Below, one piece after another: positions 1 to 7,155 of a stretch of 25,151 bases of DNA. Below the pieces are notes generated by a model that was given only the letters and a program-made list of their open reading frames with translations, searched no databases and was not told the origin of the DNA. The stretch is from the NCBI RefSeq assembly GCF_946479415.1, contig NZ_CAMLFY010000062.1:1-25151 (forward strand). The letters are read 5' to 3'. Every line of letters begins with the position of its first letter. The stretch's first letter is position 1. This DNA comes from an uncultured Shinella sp. (GTDB taxonomy: Bacteria > Pseudomonadota > Alphaproteobacteria > Rhizobiales > Rhizobiaceae). A program made the translations under genes and the position numbers.

Positions 1-185
1 TGCTCGACGCGATGATCGCAACGCCGATCCTGATCAATCGCCCCTTCGTCGTGACGCCGCTCGGCACCCGGCTCGCCCGCCCGTCCGAAGCGGTGCTCGA
101 CATCCTGCCCGACACCTTCAAGGGGCCGTTCTTCAAGGAGGACGGTGAACAGGTTCTCGATGAGGAAGGAAAGCGCATTGCCTGA
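1..185 (+). CDS. arsC: Arsenate reductase ArsC, 3' end only
   Basis: The frame open from base 3 to the TGA at 183-185 gives the last 60 residues of a glutaredoxin-coupled arsenate reductase; the 5' part lies outside the window. The stretch reading [20 protein letters not shown], followed by EAVLDILP and GPFFKEDGE, is the characteristic C-terminal half of ArsC, including the Arg residues of the R-P segment that help bind arsenate. In this family ArsC reduces arsenate to arsenite in the cytoplasm so that an efflux pump can export it. The gene overlaps the start of arsH, so the two are probably one transcript. The N-terminal catalytic cysteine cannot be checked here. Confidence 0.9.
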   Translation, partial: LDAMIATPILINRPFVVTPLGTRLARPSEAVLDILPDTFKGPFFKEDGEQVLDEEGKRIA

Positions 186-888
186 TACATTTCCCGCATT
201 GCAGGGCGATCACCTGCATTCGATCGATCTCGACGCCCTGCGTCCGGCATTCTCGACGCACATGCCGCGCATCCTGATCCTCTACGGTTCGTTGCGCGAG
301 GTATCCTATAGCCGCCTGCTCGCATTCGAGGCCCGCCGGCTGCTCGAACGGCTCGGATGTGAGGTCCGCATGTTTGATCCAAGGGATCTGCCGCTGCCTG
401 ACGAAGCGCCGGTGAGCCACCCGAAGGTGCAAGAATTGCGCGATCTTTCGCAATGGTCGGAAGGGCAGGTCTGGGTGAGCCCGGAACGCCACGGCGCGAT
501 GACCGGCATCATGAAGTCCCAGATCGACTGGATTCCACTCTCGGTCGGATCGGTCCGGCCGACGCAGGGCAAAACGCTCGCCGTCATGGAGGTCTCAGGC
601 GGTAGCCAGTCCTTCAATACCGTGAACCAGATGCGCATTCTCGGCCGCTGGATGCGGATGATCACCATCCCGAACCAATCCTCGGTCGCCAAAGCCTATC
701 AGGAGTTCGACGCCGATGGCCGGATGAAGCCCTCGTCCTATTACGACCGGGTGGTGGATGTGTGCGAGGAGTTGGTGAAGTTCACCATTCTTACACGCGA
801 TGCCTCCGCCTATCTCACCGACCGCTACAGCGAGCGGAAAGAACAGGCGGCCGAGCTTGAGAAGCGCGTGTCGCTGCGGTCAATCTGA
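145..888 (+). CDS. arsH: ArsH, NADPH-dependent FMN reductase / organoarsenical oxidase
   Basis: A 247-residue flavodoxin-fold protein of the ArsH family, which uses NADPH and FMN to oxidise trivalent organoarsenicals to less toxic pentavalent forms. Visible signatures are the FMN-phosphate loop [12 protein letters not shown] (about residues 46-57), [18 protein letters not shown] (about 112-129) and the segment [20 protein letters not shown]. Length fits the family. The start is uncertain. GTG at 145 has an AGGAGG only a few bases upstream, while ATG at 160 has more usual codon choice but sits 18 bases after that Shine-Dalgarno. Both starts lie inside arsC, so translation is probably coupled. 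The 3' end overlaps the stop of the convergent MFS gene by 9 bases. Confidence 0.93.
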   Translation: MNRFSMRKESALPDTFPALQGDHLHSIDLDALRPAFSTHMPRILILYGSLREVSYSRLLAFEARRLLERLGCEVRMFDPRDLPLPDEAPVSHPKVQELRDLSQWSEGQVWVSPERHGAMTGIMKSQIDWIPLSVGSVRPTQGKTLAVMEVSGGSQSFNTVNQMRILGRWMRMITIPNQSSVAKAYQEFDADGRMKPSSYYDRVVDVCEELVKFTILTRDASAYLTDRYSERKEQAAELEKRVSLRSI

Positions 889-2124
889 CAGGCTTATGCT
901 GGCGACGAGGTTCCGCTTCGTCGCCATTGCCACCGCGACAAACGCTACGATACCGATTGAGCCGAGGGCCGCGCTGAGAACGAGTGATGCGCCTATGCCG
1001 AACTGCTCCATCGTCGCGGCAAAGGCGAAAGGGGCCGCAGCGCCGGCAGCCAGTCTCGCCGCCGCCATCTTGCCGGTGAGCGCACCATACCCATCCGAAC
1101 CGAACAGGTAGAGCGGCAAGCTGCCCTGCGCGATGCTGTTGATGCCCGATCCGAGGCCGAGGCAGATCGAGAAGGCGACCGCGCCGGGGAGCCAGTTGCC
1201 GGACAGCGCCAGAATAACGACGCTCAGCACCATGAAGACTGCGGAGAGAACCGCGAGGCCCGGCGGCGCGAGGCGCGTTCCAAAGATCATGTTGATCAGG
1301 CGGCTAAGAACTTGCGCCGGGCCGAACAGGGAGCCGATGACGACGGCGGCGCTTCCGAAGCCAAGCGTTCCGAGCATCGGCACCATATGCGCCAGCATCG
1401 CGCCAAGGGTGAAGCTGATCAGCGCGAATGCAGCCGACACGATGATCACCGCACTGCGCCGACGCTCGCGCGGAACAGCCCCGACGACAGGCTCGCGCAT
1501 CGACCTTAGTCCGCCGGCCGCAGCCACCTTTCCCTTCCGCATGATCCAGACGTGGAACGGCATGCAGACAACAAGATTTAGCCCGGCATAGACGAGACAG
1601 ATTTCCCGCCAAGAGAGATAGCCGAGCAGCGCCGTGGCAATCGGCCAGAAGATCGTTGAGGCAAATCCTGCGATCAGGGTGAGATAGGTGATGCTGCGTG
1701 ATGCTGACCGGGGATCGGCCTCGACGAGCGCTGCGAAGGCGGCTTGGTACTGGACCATGCCGGACGATATCTCGAGCAGGACGATGGCCAGCGCAAAGAT
1801 CGCCACCGATGGCGACCAAGCGCAGAGGATCAAGGTCAAGGCGGACAGCACAGAGCCAATCGCCATGACGGTCGATGCGCCGACGCCATCCATCTGCCGA
1901 CCGATATAGGGCGCCGAGAGACCACCGACGAACAGTGACGCGGAGAAGATGGCAAACACCTGCGCGACGGTGATGCCGAGATCCGCCGCCATGCTGGGGG
2001 CGAGAATGCTGAAGCTGTAGTAGAGGGTGCCGTAGCCGATGATCTGGGTCAGGCCGAGCGCGGCGACAATGCCGACGGGAACGTTTGGATTAGGCAACGG
2101 CGTCGCCTTTGCTCCGGGTAGCAT
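880..2124 (-). CDS. MFS transporter in the ars cluster, candidate arsenical exporter
   Basis: About 414 residues with twelve hydrophobic segments separated by short polar loops, including a longer central basic loop after the sixth segment ([17 protein letters not shown]). This is the pattern of a major facilitator superfamily permease. It is not ArsB or Acr3. It follows arsR on the same strand with overlapping ends, so it is probably ArsR-controlled and moves an arsenical or related metalloid across the inner membrane; this substrate is inferred from context only. ArsK- and ArsJ-type MFS proteins in other ars operons are precedents. ATG at 2124 is taken as the start. ATG at 2142 and GTG at 2157 are in frame and cannot be excluded. 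Its stop lies inside the end of arsH. Confidence 0.82.
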   Translation of the reverse strand: MLPGAKATPLPNPNVPVGIVAALGLTQIIGYGTLYYSFSILAPSMAADLGITVAQVFAIFSASLFVGGLSAPYIGRQMDGVGASTVMAIGSVLSALTLILCAWSPSVAIFALAIVLLEISSGMVQYQAAFAALVEADPRSASRSITYLTLIAGFASTIFWPIATALLGYLSWREICLVYAGLNLVVCMPFHVWIMRKGKVAAAGGLRSMREPVVGAVPRERRRSAVIIVSAAFALISFTLGAMLAHMVPMLGTLGFGSAAVVIGSLFGPAQVLSRLINMIFGTRLAPPGLAVLSAVFMVLSVVILALSGNWLPGAVAFSICLGLGSGINSIAQGSLPLYLFGSDGYGALTGKMAAARLAAGAAAPFAFAATMEQFGIGASLVLSAALGSIGIVAFVAVAMATKRNLVASISLSD

Positions 2125-2458
2125 CCGTCTTGCAGCAGCCATCGGGCCGCTGCACACCCTCGCGGATCATCGGATGACCGGCGCAGCAGTCCTCCATGAG
2201 GAATTTTACAAGGTCAGCCAGCGCATCGTAGCTGGCGCTATAGACGATCGAGCGGGATTCCCGTCGCTGCGTGATCAGGCCCGACCGTTCCAGTTCCTTC
2301 AGATGGAAAGACACATTCGAGGGCGAGACGCCCATCCGCTCAGCGATCAGCCCGGCGGCCAACCCATCCCGGCCGGCAACGACCAGCGTGCGGACGATGG
2401 CGAGGCGTGTTTCCTGCGACAGGGCCGCAAATGACGTGAGGGCTTGACGCTCGTCCAT
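2090..2458 (-). CDS. arsR: ArsR/SmtB-family arsenic-responsive repressor
   Basis: A 122-residue winged-helix repressor. The recognition helix region reads GVSPSNVSFHLKELERSGLI (about residues 43-62), followed by the wing RRESRSIVYS. Instead of a cysteine pair in the recognition helix, it has vicinal cysteines near the C terminus (C91 and C92) and a second pair (C108 and C109). This resembles the ArsR type in which a C-terminal cysteine triad binds As(III), known from Acidithiobacillus. It is upstream of the MFS gene and overlaps it, and is divergent from the DUF6428 gene. An inverted repeat immediately upstream is the probable operator, so it likely controls both directions. Confidence 0.93.
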   Translation of the reverse strand: MDERQALTSFAALSQETRLAIVRTLVVAGRDGLAAGLIAERMGVSPSNVSFHLKELERSGLITQRRESRSIVYSASYDALADLVKFLMEDCCAGHPMIREGVQRPDGCCKTDATRSKGDAVA

Positions 2459-2460
2459 AT

Positions 2461-2484
2461 TTCAATAATCCTTGAATCATTGAA
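2461..2484. promoter_or_regulatory. Probable ArsR operator, inverted repeat
   Basis: In the 43-base gap between arsR and the DUF6428 gene, TTCAATAAT on the left is mirrored by ATCATTGAA on the right with one mismatch in nine positions, separated by 6 bases. TTCAA...TTGAA-type dyads are usual for ArsR repressors. Its position two bases upstream of the arsR start suits a shared operator for both divergent genes. The binding protein is inferred from position. Confidence 0.65.
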
Positions 2485-2501
2485 AAACACGAGTAGCGCA
2501 C

Positions 2502-3020
2502 ATGACCGCAATCGACAAGGCCGTTTCCTCCGATATCACGCTTGGCCAGCTTCTCGATGGGCTGGCGGCCGCGCCGGAAGCGCCGCTGGTGTTTCTCTAC
2601 GAAGGGCAGCCAGTGAAGGCGGGCTACCACGTCACCGAGGTCAAGGCAGGCGCGTTCTCGGCACTCGACTGTGGCGCCAACTCGGAAGCCTGGTCCGAGA
2701 TGTTCATTCAGCTCTGGGATATCGATGAGGACGACCGGAGCCACATGTCGGCGGGCAGGTTCTCCGCCATCATCCGCAAGGTTTCTGATCACGTTCGGCT
2801 CGATCCGGCGGCCAAGCTCACCTTTGAAGTCAGCGATGGAAATCGGCCGATGGCCCTCTACTGCGCATCGTCGCCGTGCTTGGCCGAAGGCAGAATCGAG
2901 GTGGCGCTGGCCGCAAGACCGGCAAGCTGCAAACCTCGTGATCGGTGGTTAGCGGAGCTCCCCCCAGCAACAAATTCCTGCTGCGGCCCAGCGACGATGA
3001 GCTCGACGTGCTGCGCCTGA
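2502..3020 (+). CDS. DUF6428-family protein of arsenic loci
   Basis: A 172-residue cytoplasmic-looking protein without signal peptide or membrane segment. The sequence (ITLGQLLDGLAAAPEAPLVF, then YHVTEVKAG, SEMFIQLWD and AALAARPASCKPRDRW-like parts) matches DUF6428 as I recall it. That family is repeatedly found beside ArsR-type regulators, and its biochemical role is unknown. Cysteines cluster near the C terminus (SCCGPAT and STCCA), which is suggestive of thiophilic metal contact but unproven. It is divergent from arsR across the dyad operator, so it is probably induced by arsenite. Confidence 0.75.
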   Translation: MTAIDKAVSSDITLGQLLDGLAAAPEAPLVFLYEGQPVKAGYHVTEVKAGAFSALDCGANSEAWSEMFIQLWDIDEDDRSHMSAGRFSAIIRKVSDHVRLDPAAKLTFEVSDGNRPMALYCASSPCLAEGRIEVALAARPASCKPRDRWLAELPPATNSCCGPATMSSTCCA

Positions 3021-3297
3021 GGGGCAAAATTGAAAGGAGCCGAGCTGACGATCCATGATGTGAAACTTGACCTCAATGTAAACTCCTACTCTTGTCGAAA
3101 CCGTCGAGGCCTTGGCGAGCGGGCTGGTGCAACTGCGGCCGCGCCTTCCTGTCCGGTCGGTCAAGCAGACCTCACGGCGCTGCGCAGGACAACTGGTCGG
3201 GGTACGAGCGGCGCGGTTGAGCGCCAGCGACAGCAGCCCAACGGATCTGCGAGAAGCATCTTTCTCCCCTTCTTGTCTCCTCTTGCCCCCTCCCTCA
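3021..3297. other. Intergenic stretch without recognisable gene
   Basis: Between the DUF6428 gene and the promoter of the toxin-antitoxin module. Short frames exist on both strands, but none has a family signature, a good ribosome binding site or convincing composition. A pyrimidine-rich run (about 3262-3297) precedes the promoter. I see no terminator with a U-tract. Confidence 0.5.
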
Positions 3298-3332
3298 TTG
3301 ATGTACGCGAATTCTGACGCTATATTGCGTCA
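3298..3332 (+). promoter_or_regulatory. Promoter with palindromic operator of the Xre/RES module
   Basis: TTGATG (3298-3303) and TATATT (3321-3326) are separated by exactly 17 bases, a good sigma-70 promoter. The -10 hexamer is the centre of a perfect dyad: TGACGC (3315-3320), TATATT, GCGTCA (3327-3332). A repressor on this dyad would block the -10. Type II antitoxins commonly autoregulate this way, so the Xre-type antitoxin just downstream is the likely binder (inference). Confidence 0.75.
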
Positions 3333-3364
3333 CAATGTTTGGTGGATCGAACGGAGGTTTTGAG

Positions 3365-3715
3365 ATGGGTCTCACCCAATATGCCGATGGCGGGCTTTTC
3401 TCGCCGCGTAAGATCGCAAGCGCCCTGCGCACCACGAGCGAAGAGATCGCTCGGACCGCAGGGCTCGGAAAGGACGCGATCCAGCGGCAGGATCGCATTC
3501 GCTCGAACAAGACGCAGCGGCGTCTTCGTGAGATGACCGAGATCGTTAACAAGGTCGAGCCTCGGTTTGGCTCCGCCCTTATGGCCTATGCCTGGTATCG
3601 CTCCGAACCGTTGCCTGGCTTCTCAGGGTTCACAGCGATGCAGCTCGTCCGCGAAGGTCGTGCTGACGAGGTTCTCGACTATATCGATGCCGTCGATGCC
3701 GGCGTTCACGCCTAA
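3365..3715 (+). CDS. Antitoxin of the Xre/MbcA/ParS (DUF2384) family
   Basis: A 116-residue protein partnered with the RES toxin. The N-terminal part (FSPRKIASALRTTSEEIART, then LGKDAIQRQDRI) is the helix-turn-helix-like segment. The C-terminal part (ALMAYAWYRSEPLPGFSGFT, then AMQLVREGRADEVLDYIDAV) is the DUF2384 domain that contacts and blocks the RES toxin active site in studied pairs. ATG at 3365 is chosen because GGAGG lies 7 bases upstream (3353-3357); an ATG at 3335 has no such site and falls close to the promoter -10. The gene ends 8 bases before the toxin start. Probably autoregulated through the dyad at the promoter. Confidence 0.9.
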   Translation: MGLTQYADGGLFSPRKIASALRTTSEEIARTAGLGKDAIQRQDRIRSNKTQRRLREMTEIVNKVEPRFGSALMAYAWYRSEPLPGFSGFTAMQLVREGRADEVLDYIDAVDAGVHA

Positions 3716-3723
3716 CCGAGCCG

Positions 3724-4221
3724 ATGGAGTATCGAGGAACACTCTACCGGGCGCTCAATCCGATCTATGCGCGCGAGCCGATGTCGGGACGCGGCGCCGA
3801 ACTCTATGGAGGTCGCTTCAACCGAAAGGGAACGCCGGCGCTCTACACAGCGCTGTCGATCGTCACGGCGATGCGCGAAGCCAATCAGGCCGGCGTCCTG
3901 CAGCCGACGACGCTCGTCTCCTATGACGCGGTCTTCGAGCGCATCTTCGATACGCGGGACGATATTGCGCTGCGCACTGAAGGCATGGACGATGCGGGCC
4001 TGGCGGATCCCACTTGGCGCGATCAGATGAAAACTGCCGGAGAGGCAAAGACGCAAGTCTTCGCGGGTCGGCTTGCCGCTGCTGGCTATCATGGATTGAT
4101 CGTGAGAAGCTTCGCACCCGGCGCAACCCGAGACGATGCCAATCTAGTCCTTTGGACGTGGAGCGATGCGGCGCCCTGCCGGCTGACGTTAATCGACGAT
4201 GAAGGTCGCCTGTCGCGATAG
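3724..4221 (+). CDS. RES-domain toxin
   Basis: A 165-residue RES family protein. Toxins of this family (for example MbcT, and the RES toxins of Sinorhizobium and Pseudomonas) degrade cellular NAD+. The residues naming the family are visible: Arg in GGRFNRKG (R31), Glu in AMREAN (E52) and Ser in LIVRSFA (S129), with an ALYTA tyrosine (Y41). Length is typical. It follows the antitoxin by 8 bases with only a weak ribosome binding site, so translation is probably coupled to the antitoxin. The pair looks intact. Downstream it converges with the hipA gene. Confidence 0.92.
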   Translation: MEYRGTLYRALNPIYAREPMSGRGAELYGGRFNRKGTPALYTALSIVTAMREANQAGVLQPTTLVSYDAVFERIFDTRDDIALRTEGMDDAGLADPTWRDQMKTAGEAKTQVFAGRLAAAGYHGLIVRSFAPGATRDDANLVLWTWSDAAPCRLTLIDDEGRLSR

Positions 4222-4413
4222 GGTCGGTATCGACCGACAACGATACATCGACATAAAACTGGCCAGCTAGAGACCGCCGCCCGTTTGGTTTTTCACCCAT
4301 AGCATCGTTCGATAAATCTTGTTTCTTAAGCTCTTCGGCAACGGGTCAGAACCCGCCAGAAGAACTGGCGCGCGGGCTAGGACAAGGCTCGGCTACCATT
4401 CGGCCGGATGGCC
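4222..4413. other. Convergent gap between RES toxin and hipA with a hairpin
   Basis: A 192-base gap between two convergent toxin genes. It contains a short stem-loop, CGCCAG (4354-4359), loop AAGAA, CTGGCG (4365-4370), flanked by further G/C. No T-run follows on either strand, so a Rho-independent terminator is only possible, not shown. Confidence 0.35.
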
Positions 4414-5667
4414 TCACTCCGCGCACGTGCCAAGGATCGGCGCCATCAGGCTTACCTGCGTATCGATACGCTCGAGAACCTTCGCCGGAGCGACACTACG
4501 TTCCGGCAGCGACCACCATACTTCGTTGACGCGCTCGACCCTATCGACCACCGCGTTAAGCACGGCTGCCTGCGGCAAGCGTGCGCGATTGGCGAAGGCT
4601 TTCCATCGTTGCACATTCAACGCCTTGAAAGAGCGCTCGCCGGCAAGCGACAGCGCCATTGCATCTGCTGGGATGTAAGCGATTGTCGAGAGCACGTCGT
4701 AAACAGGCGCAACCTCCGGTTTGTCGCCCGCTCCGCGATAGATCAGCGACCAGTTTTTCAGGTGCATGTCACCATTGCCGGTTATGGCAGCCAGAGCCAG
4801 TCGGCGGACGAACTCGAGCGCAGCGTCGGACGAAACGGCAACGTTCAAGGCTGCGGCGATATCATGATATCCAGCTCCTTCGTATTTCCGCGAAGGATAG
4901 ACGCCGAATACCTGCGCGAAATCCTCGATATGGATCCGCTCGCCGTTTGCGCCACGATCGAAACGTTTGACGAGCAGGACTCTACCGTCCGACAGCGTCT
5001 CGAACTCCTTCGGGATGCCTTCAAACTCTGATTGCTCGACGAGTTCACGCTCCGGAACCTCCATGCCGATCGCTTCAGCCAGTGCAAGATTGGCATATTC
5101 GTTTTCCGACACCTCTGGAAACGAGGTCGATGGAAACTTGGCAATGTAGGCCCCCTGCTCGTCGCCGATCGGCAACGTCAGTCCATCGCCCTTCCCCGTG
5201 TGCTTGACGACCGAAAGCTTCATCTGAACGCCGGCGAGCGAAAACCGGGCTTTCGGCTTGGTAGCGGGCAGATTGTCGAGACGGGCAATCGTCCGGTCGC
5301 TCGGCATGACGCGGACGGCGCCTGGCAGATCCGAACCGAACGCGACGAGCAGATCGAAATCGTTTCCGACGCGAACACTTCCCGCGTGATGTTTTTCCAT
5401 TGCCTCGCGCAGCTTGTCTTCCGGGAGCAGATTGGCGAAGAACACCGGCAACGCTCTGGCAACGGGTTTCGGGTCCTTTCGCAAGCCGCCAGTGACTGCT
5501 CGGAAAGACAGGCTGAGCACCGGGAAGCCGCCCGTTGCGCGATAGCTGTCCTCGAAGCTGAAAGCGTTGAAATCGCCGGGCGTCCTGACGATCGTGCCGA
5601 CCTTCATATCGTTCAGCAGCACGTCGAGCGACGAGATGGATCTCGGATCGGATGAGGCTTCAGGCAT
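4414..5667 (-). CDS. hipA: HipA-family serine/threonine kinase toxin
   Basis: A 417-residue HipA-like kinase. In E. coli, HipA phosphorylates glutamyl-tRNA synthetase and causes growth arrest. Visible features counted from ATG 5667: N-terminal subdomain beginning SLDVLLNDMKVGTI; the glycine-rich segment RFSLAGVQMK (about 141-150); ATP-contacting lysine in AYIAKFPS (about 177); VKRFDR (about 234); catalytic loop GNGDMHLKN with Asp300 and Asn305; and the metal-binding Asp in PVYDVLS (about 324). All catalytic residues appear present. ATG 5667 overlaps the hipB stop as ATGCCTGA (8 bases), the usual coupled arrangement; a further upstream start would run into hipB. Confidence 0.93.
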   Translation of the reverse strand: MPEASSDPRSISSLDVLLNDMKVGTIVRTPGDFNAFSFEDSYRATGGFPVLSLSFRAVTGGLRKDPKPVARALPVFFANLLPEDKLREAMEKHHAGSVRVGNDFDLLVAFGSDLPGAVRVMPSDRTIARLDNLPATKPKARFSLAGVQMKLSVVKHTGKGDGLTLPIGDEQGAYIAKFPSTSFPEVSENEYANLALAEAIGMEVPERELVEQSEFEGIPKEFETLSDGRVLLVKRFDRGANGERIHIEDFAQVFGVYPSRKYEGAGYHDIAAALNVAVSSDAALEFVRRLALAAITGNGDMHLKNWSLIYRGAGDKPEVAPVYDVLSTIAYIPADAMALSLAGERSFKALNVQRWKAFANRARLPQAAVLNAVVDRVERVNEVWWSLPERSVAPAKVLERIDTQVSLMAPILGTCAE

Positions 5668-5959
5668 CCTCATTCTCATACCCATGAGCCATGAATGCCG
5701 GGAGATCGTCGAGATCGTCATGCGGGCGCAGCAGCGCGTCGACGGCCGGAACCATCGTCTGCGGTATAAGCATCAACTCAAGTCCGAGAGCGCGGGCGAT
5801 GTTGATCAGGGTCGTCGTGCGCGCAGCACTGCTTCCGGCTTCTATCTCGCGATAGCGGGGACGCGATATGCCCGCCAGGCCGGCAACCTGCTCCTGGGTC
5901 AGTTGCCGGCCTTTACGCGTAGCCTTCAGCAACTGCCCGATTTCTAGGCGTGAACCCAT
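5660..5959 (-). CDS. hipB: HipB-like HTH antitoxin
   Basis: A 99-residue Cro/CI-type helix-turn-helix protein immediately upstream of hipA. The motif runs LKATRKGRQLTQEQVAGLAG, ISRPRYREIEAG, then TTTLINIARALGLEL, a classic five-helix XRE domain at about residues 5-65, with an acidic tail (HDDLDDLPAF, GYENEDA). It is expected to bind HipA and repress the operon. The long open frame continuing upstream of ATG 5959 is compositional overlap with the LysR gene, so the short start is used. No strong ribosome binding site precedes it. Confidence 0.9.
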   Translation of the reverse strand: MGSRLEIGQLLKATRKGRQLTQEQVAGLAGISRPRYREIEAGSSAARTTTLINIARALGLELMLIPQTMVPAVDALLRPHDDLDDLPAFMAHGYENEDA

Positions 5960-5990
5960 AAACGCGAACGGCTGAGATGGGTGGAAAATA

Positions 5991-6001
5991 ATCGAACCGA
6001 T
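5991..6001. promoter_or_regulatory. Short dyad upstream of hipBA
   Basis: ATCG-AAC-CGAT lies 32 bases upstream of the hipB start and is a candidate half-operator for HipB autoregulation. Only one small dyad was found, so support is weak. Confidence 0.3.
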
Positions 6002-6020
6002 AGTTGCAAGCCAACGACAG

Positions 6021-7010
6021 CTAAGCGCTAGAACTTCTCTTCGAAGAGCGAGGCGAAGCCTTTTTCGCCTTTGTGACCACGCCCGACAGCTCGCGCTGCA
6101 AGGTGCGCTGGTTGGCGACAAGCTCGCGCGGCACCCAGGCGGCGACCGCGTCGATGAAGGCGCGCACTTGAGGAGGCAAGAACGCGCGCTCGGGGTAGAC
6201 CAACGCGATCTGCATTTCCGCGCCGACGATGCCGGCGAGCACCTGCACGAGCGCGCCGCTCTCCAGGTGCCGCGACACGAGGCCACGCGGGAGAAGCGCG
6301 ACGCCAAGGCCACTTACGGCGGCGTCGCACAACAGCGCGATGTCGTTCGAGAAGAACGAGCCGTCGAGATGGAGCTTGCCCCCCGAGATTATGGGCCAAT
6401 GCGTTTCCGGCAGCTCGCCACGTGCAAAGCCAAGAAGACAGCGGTGGGTCCGGAGATCGCGTTGCGTACGCGGCGTGCCGCGAACTGCGAGGTAGGCGGG
6501 TGCCGCGACGGCGATCATCGGGTCGCGGAAGAGCGTGCGTGCGATGAGGCCGGGCTGGATCTGGCTGCTGGCGCGGAGCGCGACGTCGTAGCCGTCGCGG
6601 AGGATGTCAACGAGCTGGTTCGACGTGTGGACATGGACGCGCAGTTCGGGGTAGCGCGTCGCGAACTCACAAATCATTGCATGGAAGCTAACGCTCATCA
6701 CCGGCGGTACCGAGACGCGCAGATCGCCGCGCACGACATCGTCGGTCATCCGCACGCTCTGCTCGGCCAGCCGCACGGCCTCAAGCGCGATGCAGGCCTG
6801 GCGATAGAACGCCTCGCCAATATCCGTCAGGACGAGGCTTCGCGTCGTGCGGCGGAGGAGGCGCGCGCCGAGGCGCTCCTCGAGGCGGGCGAGACGGCGG
6901 CTCAGGGTCGCGCGCGGGACGCGAAGCTCGGCAGCGGCGCGCGAGAGGGATTTGGCGTCTACCGTCTTGGTGAAGGCGACGAGTTCCGCGGTTTCCACGG
7001 GATCGCTCAT
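6021..7010 (-). CDS. LysR-family transcriptional regulator
   Basis: A 329-residue LysR-type regulator. The N-terminal winged HTH is clear: LVAFTKTVDAKSLSRAAAEL, RVPRATLSRRLARLEERLGA, RLLRRTTRSLVLTDIGEAFY (about residues 10-72). It is followed by the effector domain starting GDLRVSVPPVMS. The C terminus is unusually basic (KAKKASPRSSKRSSS). ATG 7010 starts just before the HTH as in relatives. It is divergent from the NmrA-like gene with a short shared control region, which by the usual LysR rule makes that gene its probable target. Confidence 0.9.
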   Translation of the reverse strand: MSDPVETAELVAFTKTVDAKSLSRAAAELRVPRATLSRRLARLEERLGARLLRRTTRSLVLTDIGEAFYRQACIALEAVRLAEQSVRMTDDVVRGDLRVSVPPVMSVSFHAMICEFATRYPELRVHVHTSNQLVDILRDGYDVALRASSQIQPGLIARTLFRDPMIAVAAPAYLAVRGTPRTQRDLRTHRCLLGFARGELPETHWPIISGGKLHLDGSFFSNDIALLCDAAVSGLGVALLPRGLVSRHLESGALVQVLAGIVGAEMQIALVYPERAFLPPQVRAFIDAVAAWVPRELVANQRTLQRELSGVVTKAKKASPRSSKRSSSA

Positions 7011-7035
7011 ATGGATCAAATCCTGGCAAATGATG

Positions 7036-7046
7036 TCAATTGTTGA
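7036..7046. promoter_or_regulatory. Dyad in the LysR/NmrA divergent region
   Basis: TCAA-TTG-TTGA sits 25 bases upstream of the LysR start, between the two divergent genes, and is a possible part of the regulator's binding site. The surrounding region (7011-7155) is A/T-richer than the genes. Confidence 0.3.
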
Positions 7047-7155
7047 AGCATTGTTACGAATTTCGATCCAGCGCAAGATGTAGCTGAAGTTGATCGAAAA
7101 GGGCCGGTCCCGCTTTCGCGCGGGCGCGCCTCAAGCTGAAATGAAAGAGCTACAA

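Noticed and set aside
800..2100. Several plus-strand open frames opposite the MFS gene
   Set aside because: They are antisense frames of a G+C-rich gene, with no family motifs and low-complexity Arg/Ala composition.
880..2124. MFS gene as ArsB or Acr3 arsenite pump
   Set aside because: The twelve-segment sequence has MFS loops and lacks the sequence character of ArsB and Acr3, so only a context-based role is given.
5960..6313. Upstream in-frame extension of hipB to a start at 6313
   Set aside because: It lies over the LysR coding sequence in another frame, is rich in Arg/Ser/Cys like a shadow frame, and has no HTH content; the HTH domain begins right after ATG 5959.
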